Below are positions 17,113 to 23,942 of a DNA stretch of 27,109 nt, piece by piece. The stretch's first letter is position 1. Each line of letters begins with the position of its first letter. Origin of the DNA: Syntrophaceae bacterium UBA1062 (GTDB lineage: Bacteria > Desulfobacterota > Desulfomonilia > UBA1062). The notes beneath the pieces were generated by a model that saw only the letters and a list, made by a program, of their open reading frames with translations, did no database searches and was not told the origin of the DNA. The position numbers were made by a program, and so were the translations under genes. The DNA is taken from the NCBI GenBank assembly GCA_002316295.1, contig DCDF01000010.1, forward strand, positions 1 to 27,109, in the 5' to 3' direction.

Positions 17113-17870
17113 CAGTCCCTCCACTTGATGCTGAATGCATCGAAAACAGGGCCCTGAGCGCAGACCTTCCGGCTGTCTTCCGATGTTTTCACCACGCAGG
17201 CGGAGCACACGCCAAACCCGCAGGCCATGTATTCCTCGAGTGAAACCTCGCATCGTGCTCCGAACATACGCGCCTGCTCCGTAATCTCTCTCAGCATGCC
17301 TTCCGGACCACAGGCATAGATAATGGACGGCTGAGAAATCTCATGCAGAAGATCCTTGAGCGCCTCGGTCGCCAATCCCTTCTTCCCGAAAGATCCGTCT
17401 TCCGTTGTCGCCTGTGCATGGACGTCCCGGATGGAAGATATCCTGTTCCATAGAGGAATATCGTTTTCCCCGAATGCACCGATGATAAGACGGCCTCTCC
17501 TGACCTTTTCGGCCAGTGCCAATATCGGAGGAAGTCCGGTTCCTCCTGCAATGTATATGGCTTCCTCGTCTTGCCCAGGTGTACTGAATCCGTTCCCCAG
17601 AGGACCGAGAGCGGACATGACGTCGCCGGGCCTCTTCCCGGCGAGGAGGGAGGTTCCCGAGCCCTTCACCTTATAGAGGATTTCGAGAGAATCCCCCTTG
17701 AGGGACAATATCGCCAGAGGCCGTCTGAGAAAGGGGTCACAGGTGCTGTTGATCCTGAGCATAAGAAACTGGCCGGGAGTGAACGGGGGAAAATCGCACG
17801 CGAGTGTCATGAGGAAGGTGTCTGTCGCCACCTCGCGATTGTCTTGAACTACAGCTTCCCTTTCCTTCAT
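17112..17870 (-). CDS. pyrK: Dihydroorotate dehydrogenase electron-transfer subunit PyrK
   Basis: The 252-residue protein passes electrons from PyrD to NAD+ through FAD and a 2Fe-2S cluster. The FAD domain holds RRPLA (49-53); the NAD domain holds AGGTGLPP (108-115) and YACGPEGML (185-193). The iron-sulfur motif is Cys217, Cys222, Cys225 and Cys237 (EYMACGFGVCSAC then C). All key residues are present. The start follows AAGGA in the end of rimI, 3 bp after its stop. The presence of PyrK fixes the adjacent PyrD as class 1B. Coupling to NAD+ rather than quinone suits an anaerobic lifestyle. Confidence 0.95.
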   Translation of the reverse strand: MKEREAVVQDNREVATDTFLMTLACDFPPFTPGQFLMLRINSTCDPFLRRPLAILSLKGDSLEILYKVKGSGTSLLAGKRPGDVMSALGPLGNGFSTPGQDEEAIYIAGGTGLPPILALAEKVRRGRLIIGAFGENDIPLWNRISSIRDVHAQATTEDGSFGKKGLATEALKDLLHEISQPSIIYACGPEGMLREITEQARMFGARCEVSLEEYMACGFGVCSACVVKTSEDSRKVCAQGPVFDAFSIKWRD

Positions 17871-17873
17871 CCA

Positions 17874-18326
17874 TTATGTCCTTTCAAGTCTCTTCACCAT
17901 GATCGAGGCATCTTCTCCGGTATCGGAATAATACCGTTGCCATGTGCAGACATGAGAAAATCCCTGGGAAAAATAGAGCTTCTTGGCTATGTCATTGGAT
18001 TTTCTCACTTCAAGAAACACATACGATTTCCTGCCCGATCTGGCAAATAGAAATATCGCATCGAGAAGTCTCTTTGCGATCCCCTGCTGCCGGAACTCCG
18101 GATGAACCGCAAGATTCAGCAGATGCACCATCCTCTTCATTGCAATGGTGAAACAATACCCCACGACCTGCCCTTGGTATACGGCGGTGAGATTGTAGCT
18201 CCTCCTGTCGCTCAGCGCGTCCATAAAGGTCCGGGCGTCCCACGGTGAATGGAAGGACAATCTCTCTATCGCAAGTACCGGGCGGATATCTTCCCTCGTT
18301 GTTTTCTGCAGGATCAGAGAATCCAT
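17874..18326 (-). CDS. rimI: GNAT acetyltransferase, RimI-like (ribosomal protein S18 alanine acetyltransferase)
   Basis: The 150-residue protein is a single GNAT domain. The acetyl-CoA loop RQQGIAKRLL lies at 79-88, with NLAVHPEFR before it. The RimI-like segment FLEVRKSNDIAKKLYFSQGF is split over about 104-123, ending in the conserved Tyr-Phe-x-x-x-Gly-Phe. An opening SFHSPWDARTF (24-34) is typical of RimI. The ATG at 18326 overlaps the end of the PTS IIC gene by 13 bp; a longer in-frame reading lies wholly in that gene and is rejected. In E. coli the target is the S18 N-terminus. RimI-like proteins can have other substrates, and here the S18 after Met removal begins with Gln, not Ala. Confidence 0.88.
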   Translation of the reverse strand: MDSLILQKTTREDIRPVLAIERLSFHSPWDARTFMDALSDRRSYNLTAVYQGQVVGYCFTIAMKRMVHLLNLAVHPEFRQQGIAKRLLDAIFLFARSGRKSYVFLEVRKSNDIAKKLYFSQGFSHVCTWQRYYSDTGEDASIMVKRLERT

Positions 18327-18991
18327 GAGACCATGAGTACGATGATCATTCCGAGAATAAAGAGGCCTGTCTTTCCCGGCCTGGGTATATCCTTCATGAC
18401 GAGTCCTGCCAATCCGACCGCAATTCCTGCCACCGGCATATATGAAAAAGCGATCTTCACGGAATCGGGCATGATCGGACCTATCGAAATAGCTGCTGTG
18501 CACAGAAGACCGATGCAGATCCCCAACGTTATCAGAGCAAGGAGGTAGCTGCGTGCAATCGCTTTGCCCATGGCTCTCCCTATTGCCCGCTCGATTCCTT
18601 GAGCGGGTGGCAGACCAAGCAGATCCTGATTCAGGTTCCTGATATGGGTATCCAGAATTCTCCCGACAACGGCAAAGGGAAGGCCTGCCGTGATGGCAAA
18701 GCCGGCTGAAGATACATCGTTCATATATGCGGAGGCGCATATGGCTGCCGGAGTCGCTACAGCGGCGCAGAAGGAATCATCGTCGGGCAGATAAGCCCCG
18801 ACCGGCGGAGCGTTGAGCCATAGAAGTTCAAGCGATGCGCCGACAAGGAGACCTATGGTCACGTTGCCCATGATCAGACCGAGCAGCGGCGAAAGGATAA
18901 TCGGCCTGCTGATCATGAATTGAAAAACAAAGACGCGGTCAAGCCAGAGAAGCGATCCAGCTATGACACTGAGCACGATCGAAACAGTCAT
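18314..18991 (-). CDS. PTS system mannose/sorbose-family IIC component
   Basis: This 225-residue membrane protein has about six or seven hydrophobic segments and the EIIC-Sor pattern. It starts with a helix rich in Leu/Val, then DRVFVFQFMISRPI (18-31), GLLVGASLELLWL (47-59) and PPVGAYLPDDDSF (62-74). It would form the sugar channel of a mannose-type phosphotransferase system together with an EIID. No EIID gene follows; the next gene is rimI. The start overlaps the EIIB stop by 4 bp (ATGA). Substrate cannot be inferred. Confidence 0.87.
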   Translation of the reverse strand: MTVSIVLSVIAGSLLWLDRVFVFQFMISRPIILSPLLGLIMGNVTIGLLVGASLELLWLNAPPVGAYLPDDDSFCAAVATPAAICASAYMNDVSSAGFAITAGLPFAVVGRILDTHIRNLNQDLLGLPPAQGIERAIGRAMGKAIARSYLLALITLGICIGLLCTAAISIGPIMPDSVKIAFSYMPVAGIAVGLAGLVMKDIPRPGKTGLFILGMIIVLMVSWIL

Positions 18992-19476
18992 GACATAACC
19001 AAGCTCATGATTGATTTCATATCAATGACCCGCTCCCTGGGCACCGATTGAAGGCTGACGTCCACCCCATGTCCCATAAGCTCCTTGATCATCTGGATGT
19101 CATCAGGGTCGACCCAGACAGAGTAGGATACCTGCCGGGAAGACTGACTTCCTTTGTTGTTCCCGATGTTGAGCTTGAAAAAATGAAATCCTTTCGAAAA
19201 GAGAACATATGCGTCTTTAATGGAAGATACGATGACCAGCGTTCTCTTGTTGTCAAGTTCCGTATCCTGCCCCAGGCACGTCGCCTCGTCGAGCGTTACG
19301 ATCCGCAAGGTAATCCTGTCGGGGATGGCCATAGACATGATAGTTTTCTGGAAATGATCGCTCGCCAGCGCATCGTTGGCGACGACCACACTCTGGGCTT
19401 TCAGAAAAGGAATCCATGACTCCAGTATCTGTCCATGGATAAATCGGTCGTCAACCCGCACGAGGAGTATGTTCAT
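18988..19476 (-). CDS. PTS system mannose/sorbose-family IIB component
   Basis: The 162-residue cytoplasmic protein receives phosphate from EIIA on a histidine. The active-site motif VDDRFIHGQI (8-17) is intact, with His14. The rest follows the EIIB-Man fold, including the VDPDDIQMIKEL stretch near residue 122. Its start overlaps the EIIA stop by 4 bp, and its end overlaps the EIIC start by 4 bp, so translation is coupled through the three PTS genes. Confidence 0.92.
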   Translation of the reverse strand: MNILLVRVDDRFIHGQILESWIPFLKAQSVVVANDALASDHFQKTIMSMAIPDRITLRIVTLDEATCLGQDTELDNKRTLVIVSSIKDAYVLFSKGFHFFKLNIGNNKGSQSSRQVSYSVWVDPDDIQMIKELMGHGVDVSLQSVPRERVIDMKSIMSLVMS

Positions 19477-19886
19477 TTTTTCCCTATGGTCGTAGAGAGA
19501 ATCTCGGATGCAATGTTGATATTGTGAGACCCATGCTCTTTGAGTATCTGGGCAAGTTCCTTCATGTTTTTTCCCTCCCGTTTGGTCAGCGCCGTTATGA
19601 CCATGGGGAGGTTTACTCCGGTGATCACCTCGACCTCATTGTGCTCCAGAAAGGACAGGCTGATATTGGAGGGTGTACCGCCGAACATGTCGGTGAGAAT
19701 GATCACGCCCTCTCCCGAGTTCACCTCTTTAATGCTGGTCTTCAGCATTCTCCTGAGCTTGTCGACATCGCTGCCCTGACAGAACGAACACGCCTTGAAT
19801 GCTTCCGTGCGGCCGACGATCATCTCAGCGGTTTCAGCCAGGGCTTCAGCAAGTCTTCCATGAGCAACCACAATAATTCCGACCAT
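19473..19886 (-). CDS. PTS system mannose-family IIA component
   Basis: The 137-residue protein is an EIIA-Man domain. Its active-site motif VVAHGRLAEAL (6-16) has His9 as phosphate acceptor. LTDMFGGTPSN at about 64-74 is the second family signature. The ATG at 19886 follows AGGAGG at good spacing and starts the conserved strand; the longer frame to 19922 lies in the end of rapZ. It starts just after the rapZ stop at 19888. HPr and enzyme I, needed to phosphorylate it, are not encoded in the window. Confidence 0.93.
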   Translation of the reverse strand: MVGIIVVAHGRLAEALAETAEMIVGRTEAFKACSFCQGSDVDKLRRMLKTSIKEVNSGEGVIILTDMFGGTPSNISLSFLEHNEVEVITGVNLPMVITALTKREGKNMKELAQILKEHGSHNINIASEILSTTIGKK

Positions 19887-19887
19887 T

Positions 19888-20769
19888 TCAACGACCTCCT
19901 GACCCGATGTCCCGATGAACAAGCTTTCCGTTGTATCCTGCCTCTTCGATCAGCTTCATGACCTCCTCGGCCACAGCGACCGAGCGGTGTCTACCGCCTG
20001 TGCAACCGAATGCAATATTGAGATAAGACCTTCCCTCTTTTTTATAGAGAGGGAGAATGGAACGGATGAGATCTTTGAACCGCCCTATAAATTCCTGATA
20101 GCTCTCATATTGGGAAAGGTATTCTTTTACCTGTTCATCTGACCCTGTCTTGTCCTTGAGCGCTTCCACAAAATACGGATTGGGAAGGAACCTGACATCC
20201 ATGACGATATCCGCATCCACTGGAATCCCTTTTTTGAACCCGAACGAGCGGATTTCTATGTACATATCCCTGGATTTATCCTTGGCGGTTATGATGCTCT
20301 TCATTTTCGCCTGAAGCTCATGAACATTCATTTCAGAGGTATTGATGATATAATCCGCCATATCGCGTACCGGCGCGATGATCTTCATCTCGGCTTCGAT
20401 GGCATCCATGAGGTTCGGATAAATCTCGCTGAGCGGATGCCTCCTCCTGGTCTCTTTGAATCGGTTCAGGAGATTTTCCTTGCTTGCCTCCAGGAATATG
20501 AGATGTACATCCGCAGCCATATTTCTCAAGAGCGAAACCATCCACGGCGCCTTTTTCGTAAAAGACTCCGCTCCTGCCCTGACATCAATGCCGATGCCGA
20601 CTTTCGGAATGTCGAACGATGCAGAATCATACACTTCGATAAACTTCATAATGAGGTCTACCGGTATATTGTCCATACAGAAGAATCCCTCGTCTTCTAT
20701 CGCCTTGAGTGCGGTAGATTTCCCTGAACCGGAAAGACCTGTAACTATTACAATGAACGAACGATCCAT
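19888..20769 (-). CDS. rapZ: RNase adapter / nucleotide-binding protein RapZ
   Basis: The 293-residue P-loop protein belongs to the RapZ (YvcJ) family. In E. coli it binds small RNAs of the GlmZ system and links amino-sugar supply to RNase E; in other bacteria its role is less clear. Walker A is GLSGSGKST (11-19), followed by DNIPVDL. The C-terminal domain keeps RSFGFKKGIP, DVRFLPNP and GCTGGRHRSV, the conserved RNA/ligand-binding region. Length is typical. ATG 20769 follows AGGGGA; the longer frame starts with TTG and is not conserved. It heads the PTS-rimI-pyrKD operon. The frequent neighbour hprK is not present. Confidence 0.95.
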   Translation of the reverse strand: MDRSFIVIVTGLSGSGKSTALKAIEDEGFFCMDNIPVDLIMKFIEVYDSASFDIPKVGIGIDVRAGAESFTKKAPWMVSLLRNMAADVHLIFLEASKENLLNRFKETRRRHPLSEIYPNLMDAIEAEMKIIAPVRDMADYIINTSEMNVHELQAKMKSIITAKDKSRDMYIEIRSFGFKKGIPVDADIVMDVRFLPNPYFVEALKDKTGSDEQVKEYLSQYESYQEFIGRFKDLIRSILPLYKKEGRSYLNIAFGCTGGRHRSVAVAEEVMKLIEEAGYNGKLVHRDIGSGGR

Positions 20770-20818
20770 GATGTCCCCTGCATGCGGCTCTGATGCCCAA
20801 TTGTTTTCATCCAAGGAC

Positions 20819-20862
20819 GATGATGGCTCTCACTTCCATCACGGGTGAGTTCCGGAATCATC
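20819..20862 (-). promoter_or_regulatory. Nested inverted repeats in the rapZ leader
   Basis: GATGAT (20819-20824) pairs with ATCATC (20857-20862), and inside it CTCAC (20829-20833) pairs with GTGAG (20845-20849). Together they could form an extended stem in the 5' leader of the rapZ transcript. An overlapping alternative, TCCGG/CCGGA, also exists near 20851-20868. It matches no riboswitch that I recognise. Confidence 0.3.
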
Positions 20863-20920
20863 CTCCGGCCTGCCTCAATCACCAATACAATCAGTCGTTT
20901 TCCAAGAGTGGATTCCACAC

Positions 20921-20949
20921 TAGATAATATTCATTTATATCCCTGTCAA
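20921..20949 (-). promoter_or_regulatory. Sigma-70 type promoter for the rapZ operon
   Basis: On the minus strand a perfect -35 TTGACA (20949-20944) is separated by 17 bp from TATCTA (20926-20921). The spacing is optimal and the region is AT-rich. Transcription would start near 20914 and give a leader of about 145 nt before the rapZ ATG. Confidence 0.65.
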
Positions 20950-21111
20950 TGTGCATGTTCCATGTGCAGCTCTTATATACGAAGAAACCGAGATCACCCT
21001 CGGCCCGCCATCGATCGTTCTACGGCTGCGATGGATAAATTCTACTGGCTCAGCCCCGCCGGTAATACAAAATCTGGATGAGCCTGGCCCTTGCTACTCT
21101 TCTCCAGCAGA

Positions 21112-21177
21112 AGGACCTCGCGGTCTCTTCTCTTCGCCTTAAGGCGGGAGGCTTCAACCATACCCGACAGAGGTCCT
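21112..21177. ncRNA. Possible structured RNA or operator element
   Basis: AGGACCTC (21112-21119) and GAGGTCCT (21170-21177) make a perfect 8-bp closing stem. The 50-nt interior holds the palindrome CGCCTTAAGGCG and the short arms GCCT/AGGC. It lies just before the chemosensory operon. I compared it by eye with c-di-GMP, guanidine, glycine, TPP and SAM riboswitch cores and saw no match. Strand and function are unknown. Confidence 0.2.
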
Positions 21178-21204
21178 AAAGATAGCTATCTTTTCGTCCG
21201 AGAG
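21177..21204 (+). promoter_or_regulatory. FliA (sigma-28)-like promoter candidate before the helical chemosensory gene
   Basis: TAAA (21177-21180) is followed after 17 bp by CCGA (21198-21201), like the sigma-28 pattern TAAA-N15-GCCGATAA with one extra base. Initiation near 21211 would leave a short leader that still includes GGAGA at 21215-21219 before the ATG at 21230. The same TAAAGAT-N14-CCGA layout recurs at 22871. Confidence 0.3.
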
Positions 21205-21229
21205 GGCTTTGTGTGGAGATCTCGAGCGA

Positions 21230-22846
21230 ATGCGGAAGAATAAACCTGCTACTCATATTGGCTCTACCGATACCTCTGTCGCCGGCGTAATCACTGAAGC
21301 AATGCAAGCTTCAACGCTTGATCATGGACGAATTGCATGGGCTATCGGCTCGCTCAAGGCCGTTCAGGCAAGAATCGATCAGGCCTACGGTCACATATGT
21401 ACCGATTTGCCGGAAATCAACAAAGGGGTTCTCCTTACCGTCCAGCAGGCGGCGGAGATCCTTGATTCCCTGAGTATCACCGGATCTCCGGGCAGGATTG
21501 GCGCCCTGACCGAACGGCTGGAGGAATTTCTGAAGTCGCTGGACGTTCAGGCCGGCCATATGACAAGGTCTCTGGCGCAGTCACTGGAAATCCTCGAACA
21601 CATAGACCACGACTACCAGAGATCCTTGAGCCTTTTCGAGAGGTCTTTCCCGCCGAGAAGCTCTGCGGATTCGATCCTTGCAGATGGGTTTTCTGCTTTC
21701 GCAGCCGCTCGGAACGACCTGCGGCACATCTTGGAAAAATCCTGCTTGGCTCAGAGCGAATATCAGGAAATGGTCAGGTCAGGCAGAGATACTGTTTTAC
21801 CGTCGCTTGCATGCTCTCTGAACAGCGTGACCGATATTCTCCGAGATCTGGTCTCCCGCTCCAATATCGTGAAGAACCTTATCCTCAAGATCATGTCAGG
21901 CCTCCAGACCCATGATATTGTAAACCAGGATATCACGGCGATTGTCCTCGGACTGCAACAGATGCTGCGCCCGGTGGAAATCACCGGCGGCACAGGGGAA
22001 AAATTGGATTTTCTCCTTTTCCAGGAAAAGGCCTCTCTTCTCGCACAGGACCTGATTGTCCGTCTCGCCGGGGTGATCCGGACACACGGCCGGGACCTCG
22101 AGCGGGAAATACGAATCATCGAAAACATGATCCGCAGTGCCAAAGAGGATAAAGACGCCATCAGTGATTTCCTCCTTCTCAAATGTTATTCGAAATCAAC
22201 TTTTGACATCGTTTCCCAAGAGATAACCTGCATGATCGAGGATCTCTCATCTGCTTTCGATTCGCTGGCCGACCTGGTCTCGCTTCAGAAAGCCACTGTT
22301 TCCCGGATGGCATCCGTTTGCGAGGATCTTGAGCGAATCGCCGAAGATCGCTCCTGCGGCGGCACAGAGATCGCTCTTCTCGAATCGATTTCGGGTCTCA
22401 GAGTGCGGGTCGAATCATTGGCCCGAGTGATATGGCATGCAACAGGCGTCTCCGGGCACATGGAAATAACCGGAGAGTTTTCCAGAATCCGGGTAGTTGC
22501 CTCTCACAACCTCGATGATATCAGGCGCCTCATGATCGAATCCATGGAAGGAATCGACATATGTGCCGCCAGATGTCTTGACTCCATAGAGAGATTCAAA
22601 CAGGATATCGAGGACCTTCTGAAGACATTGACCGGCAGCGAGATCATTCTCGACGACCTGAGACGCTTCAGCCAATGCATTTCTTCGATCCTTGATGAGG
22701 TCGGACGACATATTCCCTCTTATGATCAGAGCCTCGGCTCGCAGGAGTTCCGCGACATCATCCACCGTCTCGAGCATCCTCACAGTGATCATCTATCGTC
22801 GGGGGATGAAGCCGAGAGAAAAGAAACCGGGCTTACGCTGTTTTAG
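21230..22846 (+). CDS. Helical cytoplasmic protein at head of chemosensory cluster, two CheZ-like D-x-x-x-Q motifs
   Basis: This 538-residue protein has no signal peptide or membrane helix and is almost wholly helix-forming, with long heptad-like stretches. Two related segments stand out: LQTHDIVNQDI (225-235) and TFDIVSQEI (324-332). Each has the spacing Asp-x-x-x-Gln seen in the CheY-phosphatase motif of CheZ (DLTGQ). Similar Asp-Ile-Val-x-Gln segments also occur in chemoreceptor-like helical bundles, so the motif is not proof of phosphatase activity. The family is not recognised with certainty. The ATG at 21230 was chosen over an in-frame TTG at 21209 because GGAGA precedes it at 10 bp. 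It lies 108 bp before the first STAS gene and probably belongs to the same signalling system. Confidence 0.75.
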   Translation: MRKNKPATHIGSTDTSVAGVITEAMQASTLDHGRIAWAIGSLKAVQARIDQAYGHICTDLPEINKGVLLTVQQAAEILDSLSITGSPGRIGALTERLEEFLKSLDVQAGHMTRSLAQSLEILEHIDHDYQRSLSLFERSFPPRSSADSILADGFSAFAAARNDLRHILEKSCLAQSEYQEMVRSGRDTVLPSLACSLNSVTDILRDLVSRSNIVKNLILKIMSGLQTHDIVNQDITAIVLGLQQMLRPVEITGGTGEKLDFLLFQEKASLLAQDLIVRLAGVIRTHGRDLEREIRIIENMIRSAKEDKDAISDFLLLKCYSKSTFDIVSQEITCMIEDLSSAFDSLADLVSLQKATVSRMASVCEDLERIAEDRSCGGTEIALLESISGLRVRVESLARVIWHATGVSGHMEITGEFSRIRVVASHNLDDIRRLMIESMEGIDICAARCLDSIERFKQDIEDLLKTLTGSEIILDDLRRFSQCISSILDEVGRHIPSYDQSLGSQEFRDIIHRLEHPHSDHLSSGDEAERKETGLTLF

Positions 22847-22870
22847 CGCCATCTTCGGGACGAGTTCTTA

Positions 22871-22898
22871 TAAAGATCTGTTTTTATTTATCCGATCA
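22871..22898 (+). promoter_or_regulatory. FliA (sigma-28)-like promoter candidate before the STAS-cheY-cheA genes
   Basis: TAAA (22871-22874) is separated by 17 bp from CCGAT (22892-22896). The intervening DNA is T-rich. The spacing and the first seven bases (TAAAGAT) equal those of the site at 21177. It lies about 55 bp before the STAS start at 22955, in the only sizeable gap of the cluster. Confidence 0.35.
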
Positions 22899-22954
22899 GG
22901 GGGATCAAGAGGGATTACCCTGTGGATATGAACATGCACAAAAGGAGAACAACC

Positions 22955-23263
22955 ATGGAAGTCACCACCAGGAAGACAGAAGACGCCCTTATCGTGAAGG
23001 TGTCCGGCGCCGTCGATACCGAAGCGGCAGAAGTGCTCAGAACAGAATTGGGCAAGGCATTGAAGCTCAAGCCCTCAAAAGTGATTATGGATCTGAGCCT
23101 TGTTCCTACCATGGGATCTTCCGGCATCGGCAAAATACTGATTTTTTTCAAGAGCTTGGACAGCAATAATGCGAGTTTTGAGATCAAGGGGATTCACGAA
23201 AATATCTATCACATCTTCAAGGCGGTGAAACTGGACAAGCTGTTCCCCATCTCGATGAGGTAG
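22955..23263 (+). CDS. STAS-domain protein (anti-sigma-factor-antagonist type)
   Basis: The 102-residue protein is a single STAS domain. It has the early strand ALIVKVSGAVDTEAAE (11-26), the central DLSLVPTMGSSGIGKIL (46-62) and a C-terminal helix ending in KLFPIS. The Ser55-Ser56-Gly site matches the phosphorylated serine region of SpoIIAA-type proteins, so it could be switched by phosphorylation. The ATG at 22955 follows AAAGGAG at good spacing; an upstream in-frame GTG at 22922 lacks a site. No anti-sigma kinase is next to it. Its place before a second STAS gene, cheY and cheA suggests a role in chemosensory output or adaptation. Confidence 0.9.
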   Translation: MEVTTRKTEDALIVKVSGAVDTEAAEVLRTELGKALKLKPSKVIMDLSLVPTMGSSGIGKILIFFKSLDSNNASFEIKGIHENIYHIFKAVKLDKLFPISMR

Positions 23264-23268
23264 GACAT

Positions 23269-23562
23269 ATGGAAATCTATAAAGACTCATCCGGCGCACT
23301 CGTCATTAAGGGTTCTTTGACCGTTTCACACATCGAATCGGCCCATACCAAGATCGAGCCCCTCCTCGATGAAACCATTCAGGACATGGTCCTCGACCTA
23401 TCCGCAGTGGACGACATCGACATATCCGGTCTCCAGCTCCTGTACGCCATAAAAAAGAGTGCGGAGAGCGAAGGGGCGTTCAGTATCCGGGCGATCAGTC
23501 CTCAGGTTAAGGAGCATGTCCTTCTTTCAGGATTCAATACAATCTTGAAGGAGGGGGTCTGA
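23269..23562 (+). CDS. Second STAS-domain protein (MlaB-like)
   Basis: This 97-residue protein is a more diverged STAS domain. It has LVIKGSLTVSHIES (11-24), DLSAVDDIDISGLQLLYA (43-60) with Ser53 at the usual switch position, and a C-terminal helix. STAS proteins of this MlaB-like kind are often encoded just ahead of cheY-cheA in Deltaproteobacteria. It starts 5 bp after the previous gene, and its TGA shares one base with the cheY ATG (TGATG). No membrane part or partner domain is present. Confidence 0.88.
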   Translation: MEIYKDSSGALVIKGSLTVSHIESAHTKIEPLLDETIQDMVLDLSAVDDIDISGLQLLYAIKKSAESEGAFSIRAISPQVKEHVLLSGFNTILKEGV

Positions 23563-23939
23563 TGAAGAAAAAGATACTCGTAGTCGATGACTCGGCCACC
23601 CTTCGTGCATCAGTGAACTACACGCTCAAAGAAGCAGGCTTCGAGACTATCAATGCAGTCAACGGTGCTGACGGCCTGGAGAAGCTGAATCAGGCCATGA
23701 AAAGCGGCGAGCATATCGGGATGATCATCAGCGACATCAATATGCCCGTGATGGACGGCATTACGTTTATCCGCGAGGTGAAGAAGACTCCGTTCAAATA
23801 CACGCCCATCCTGGTTCTTACCACGGAATCACAGGAAGAGATGAAGATCAGGGGTAAAAAGGCCGGGGCTTCCGGGTGGCTCGTGAAACCATTCAAGCCC
23901 GAGCAGCTCGTCTACGTTACGAAAAAGTTTATGAGGTAG
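23562..23939 (+). CDS. cheY: CheY-like single-domain response regulator
   Basis: The 125-residue receiver domain has all catalytic positions: Asp9-Asp10, phospho-acceptor Asp58 (SDINMPVMDG), Thr87/Thr88 and Lys109 (VKPF). There is no output domain, so it is expected to act by protein contact after phosphorylation by the downstream CheA. Its ATG overlaps the STAS stop by one base, and cheA begins 3 bp after its own stop. Whether the target is a flagellar motor or a pilus motor cannot be read from the sequence. Confidence 0.95.
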   Translation: MKKKILVVDDSATLRASVNYTLKEAGFETINAVNGADGLEKLNQAMKSGEHIGMIISDINMPVMDGITFIREVKKTPFKYTPILVLTTESQEEMKIRGKKAGASGWLVKPFKPEQLVYVTKKFMR

Positions 23940-23942
23940 AGC

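Larger units (their letters stand above)
20770..21229. other. 460-bp divergent intergenic region between rapZ and the chemosensory cluster
   Basis: No convincing gene is present; the open frames here lack ribosome sites and family features. The left third holds the rapZ promoter and leader. The right part holds several inverted repeats: CCGAG/CTCGG (20988-21003), CCATCG/CGATGG (21008-21034), CTGGA/TCCAG (21074-21107), an 8-bp stem closing 21112-21177, the 12-bp palindrome CGCCTTAAGGCG (21135-21146), and the 10-bp palindrome GATAGCTATC (21181-21190). It also has a FliA-like promoter candidate. The short repeats could be chance. Confidence 0.5.

Noticed and set aside
21036..21065. Another FliA-like pair, TAAA ... 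GCCGGTAA
   Set aside because: Spacing of 18 bp before the GCCG differs from the consensus by three, and it does not match the layout of the other two sites.
20845..21081. Short plus-strand open frames in the rapZ-che gap
   Set aside because: They lack ribosome sites and recognisable features, and they cross the rapZ promoter.
21076..21100. Possible sigma-54 promoter (TGGC ... TTGC)
   Set aside because: The spacing between TGGC and TTGC is far too short for the -24/-12 pattern.
21112..21177. Known riboswitch (c-di-GMP, guanidine, glycine and others)
   Set aside because: The conserved cores I know for these classes could not be found on either strand.
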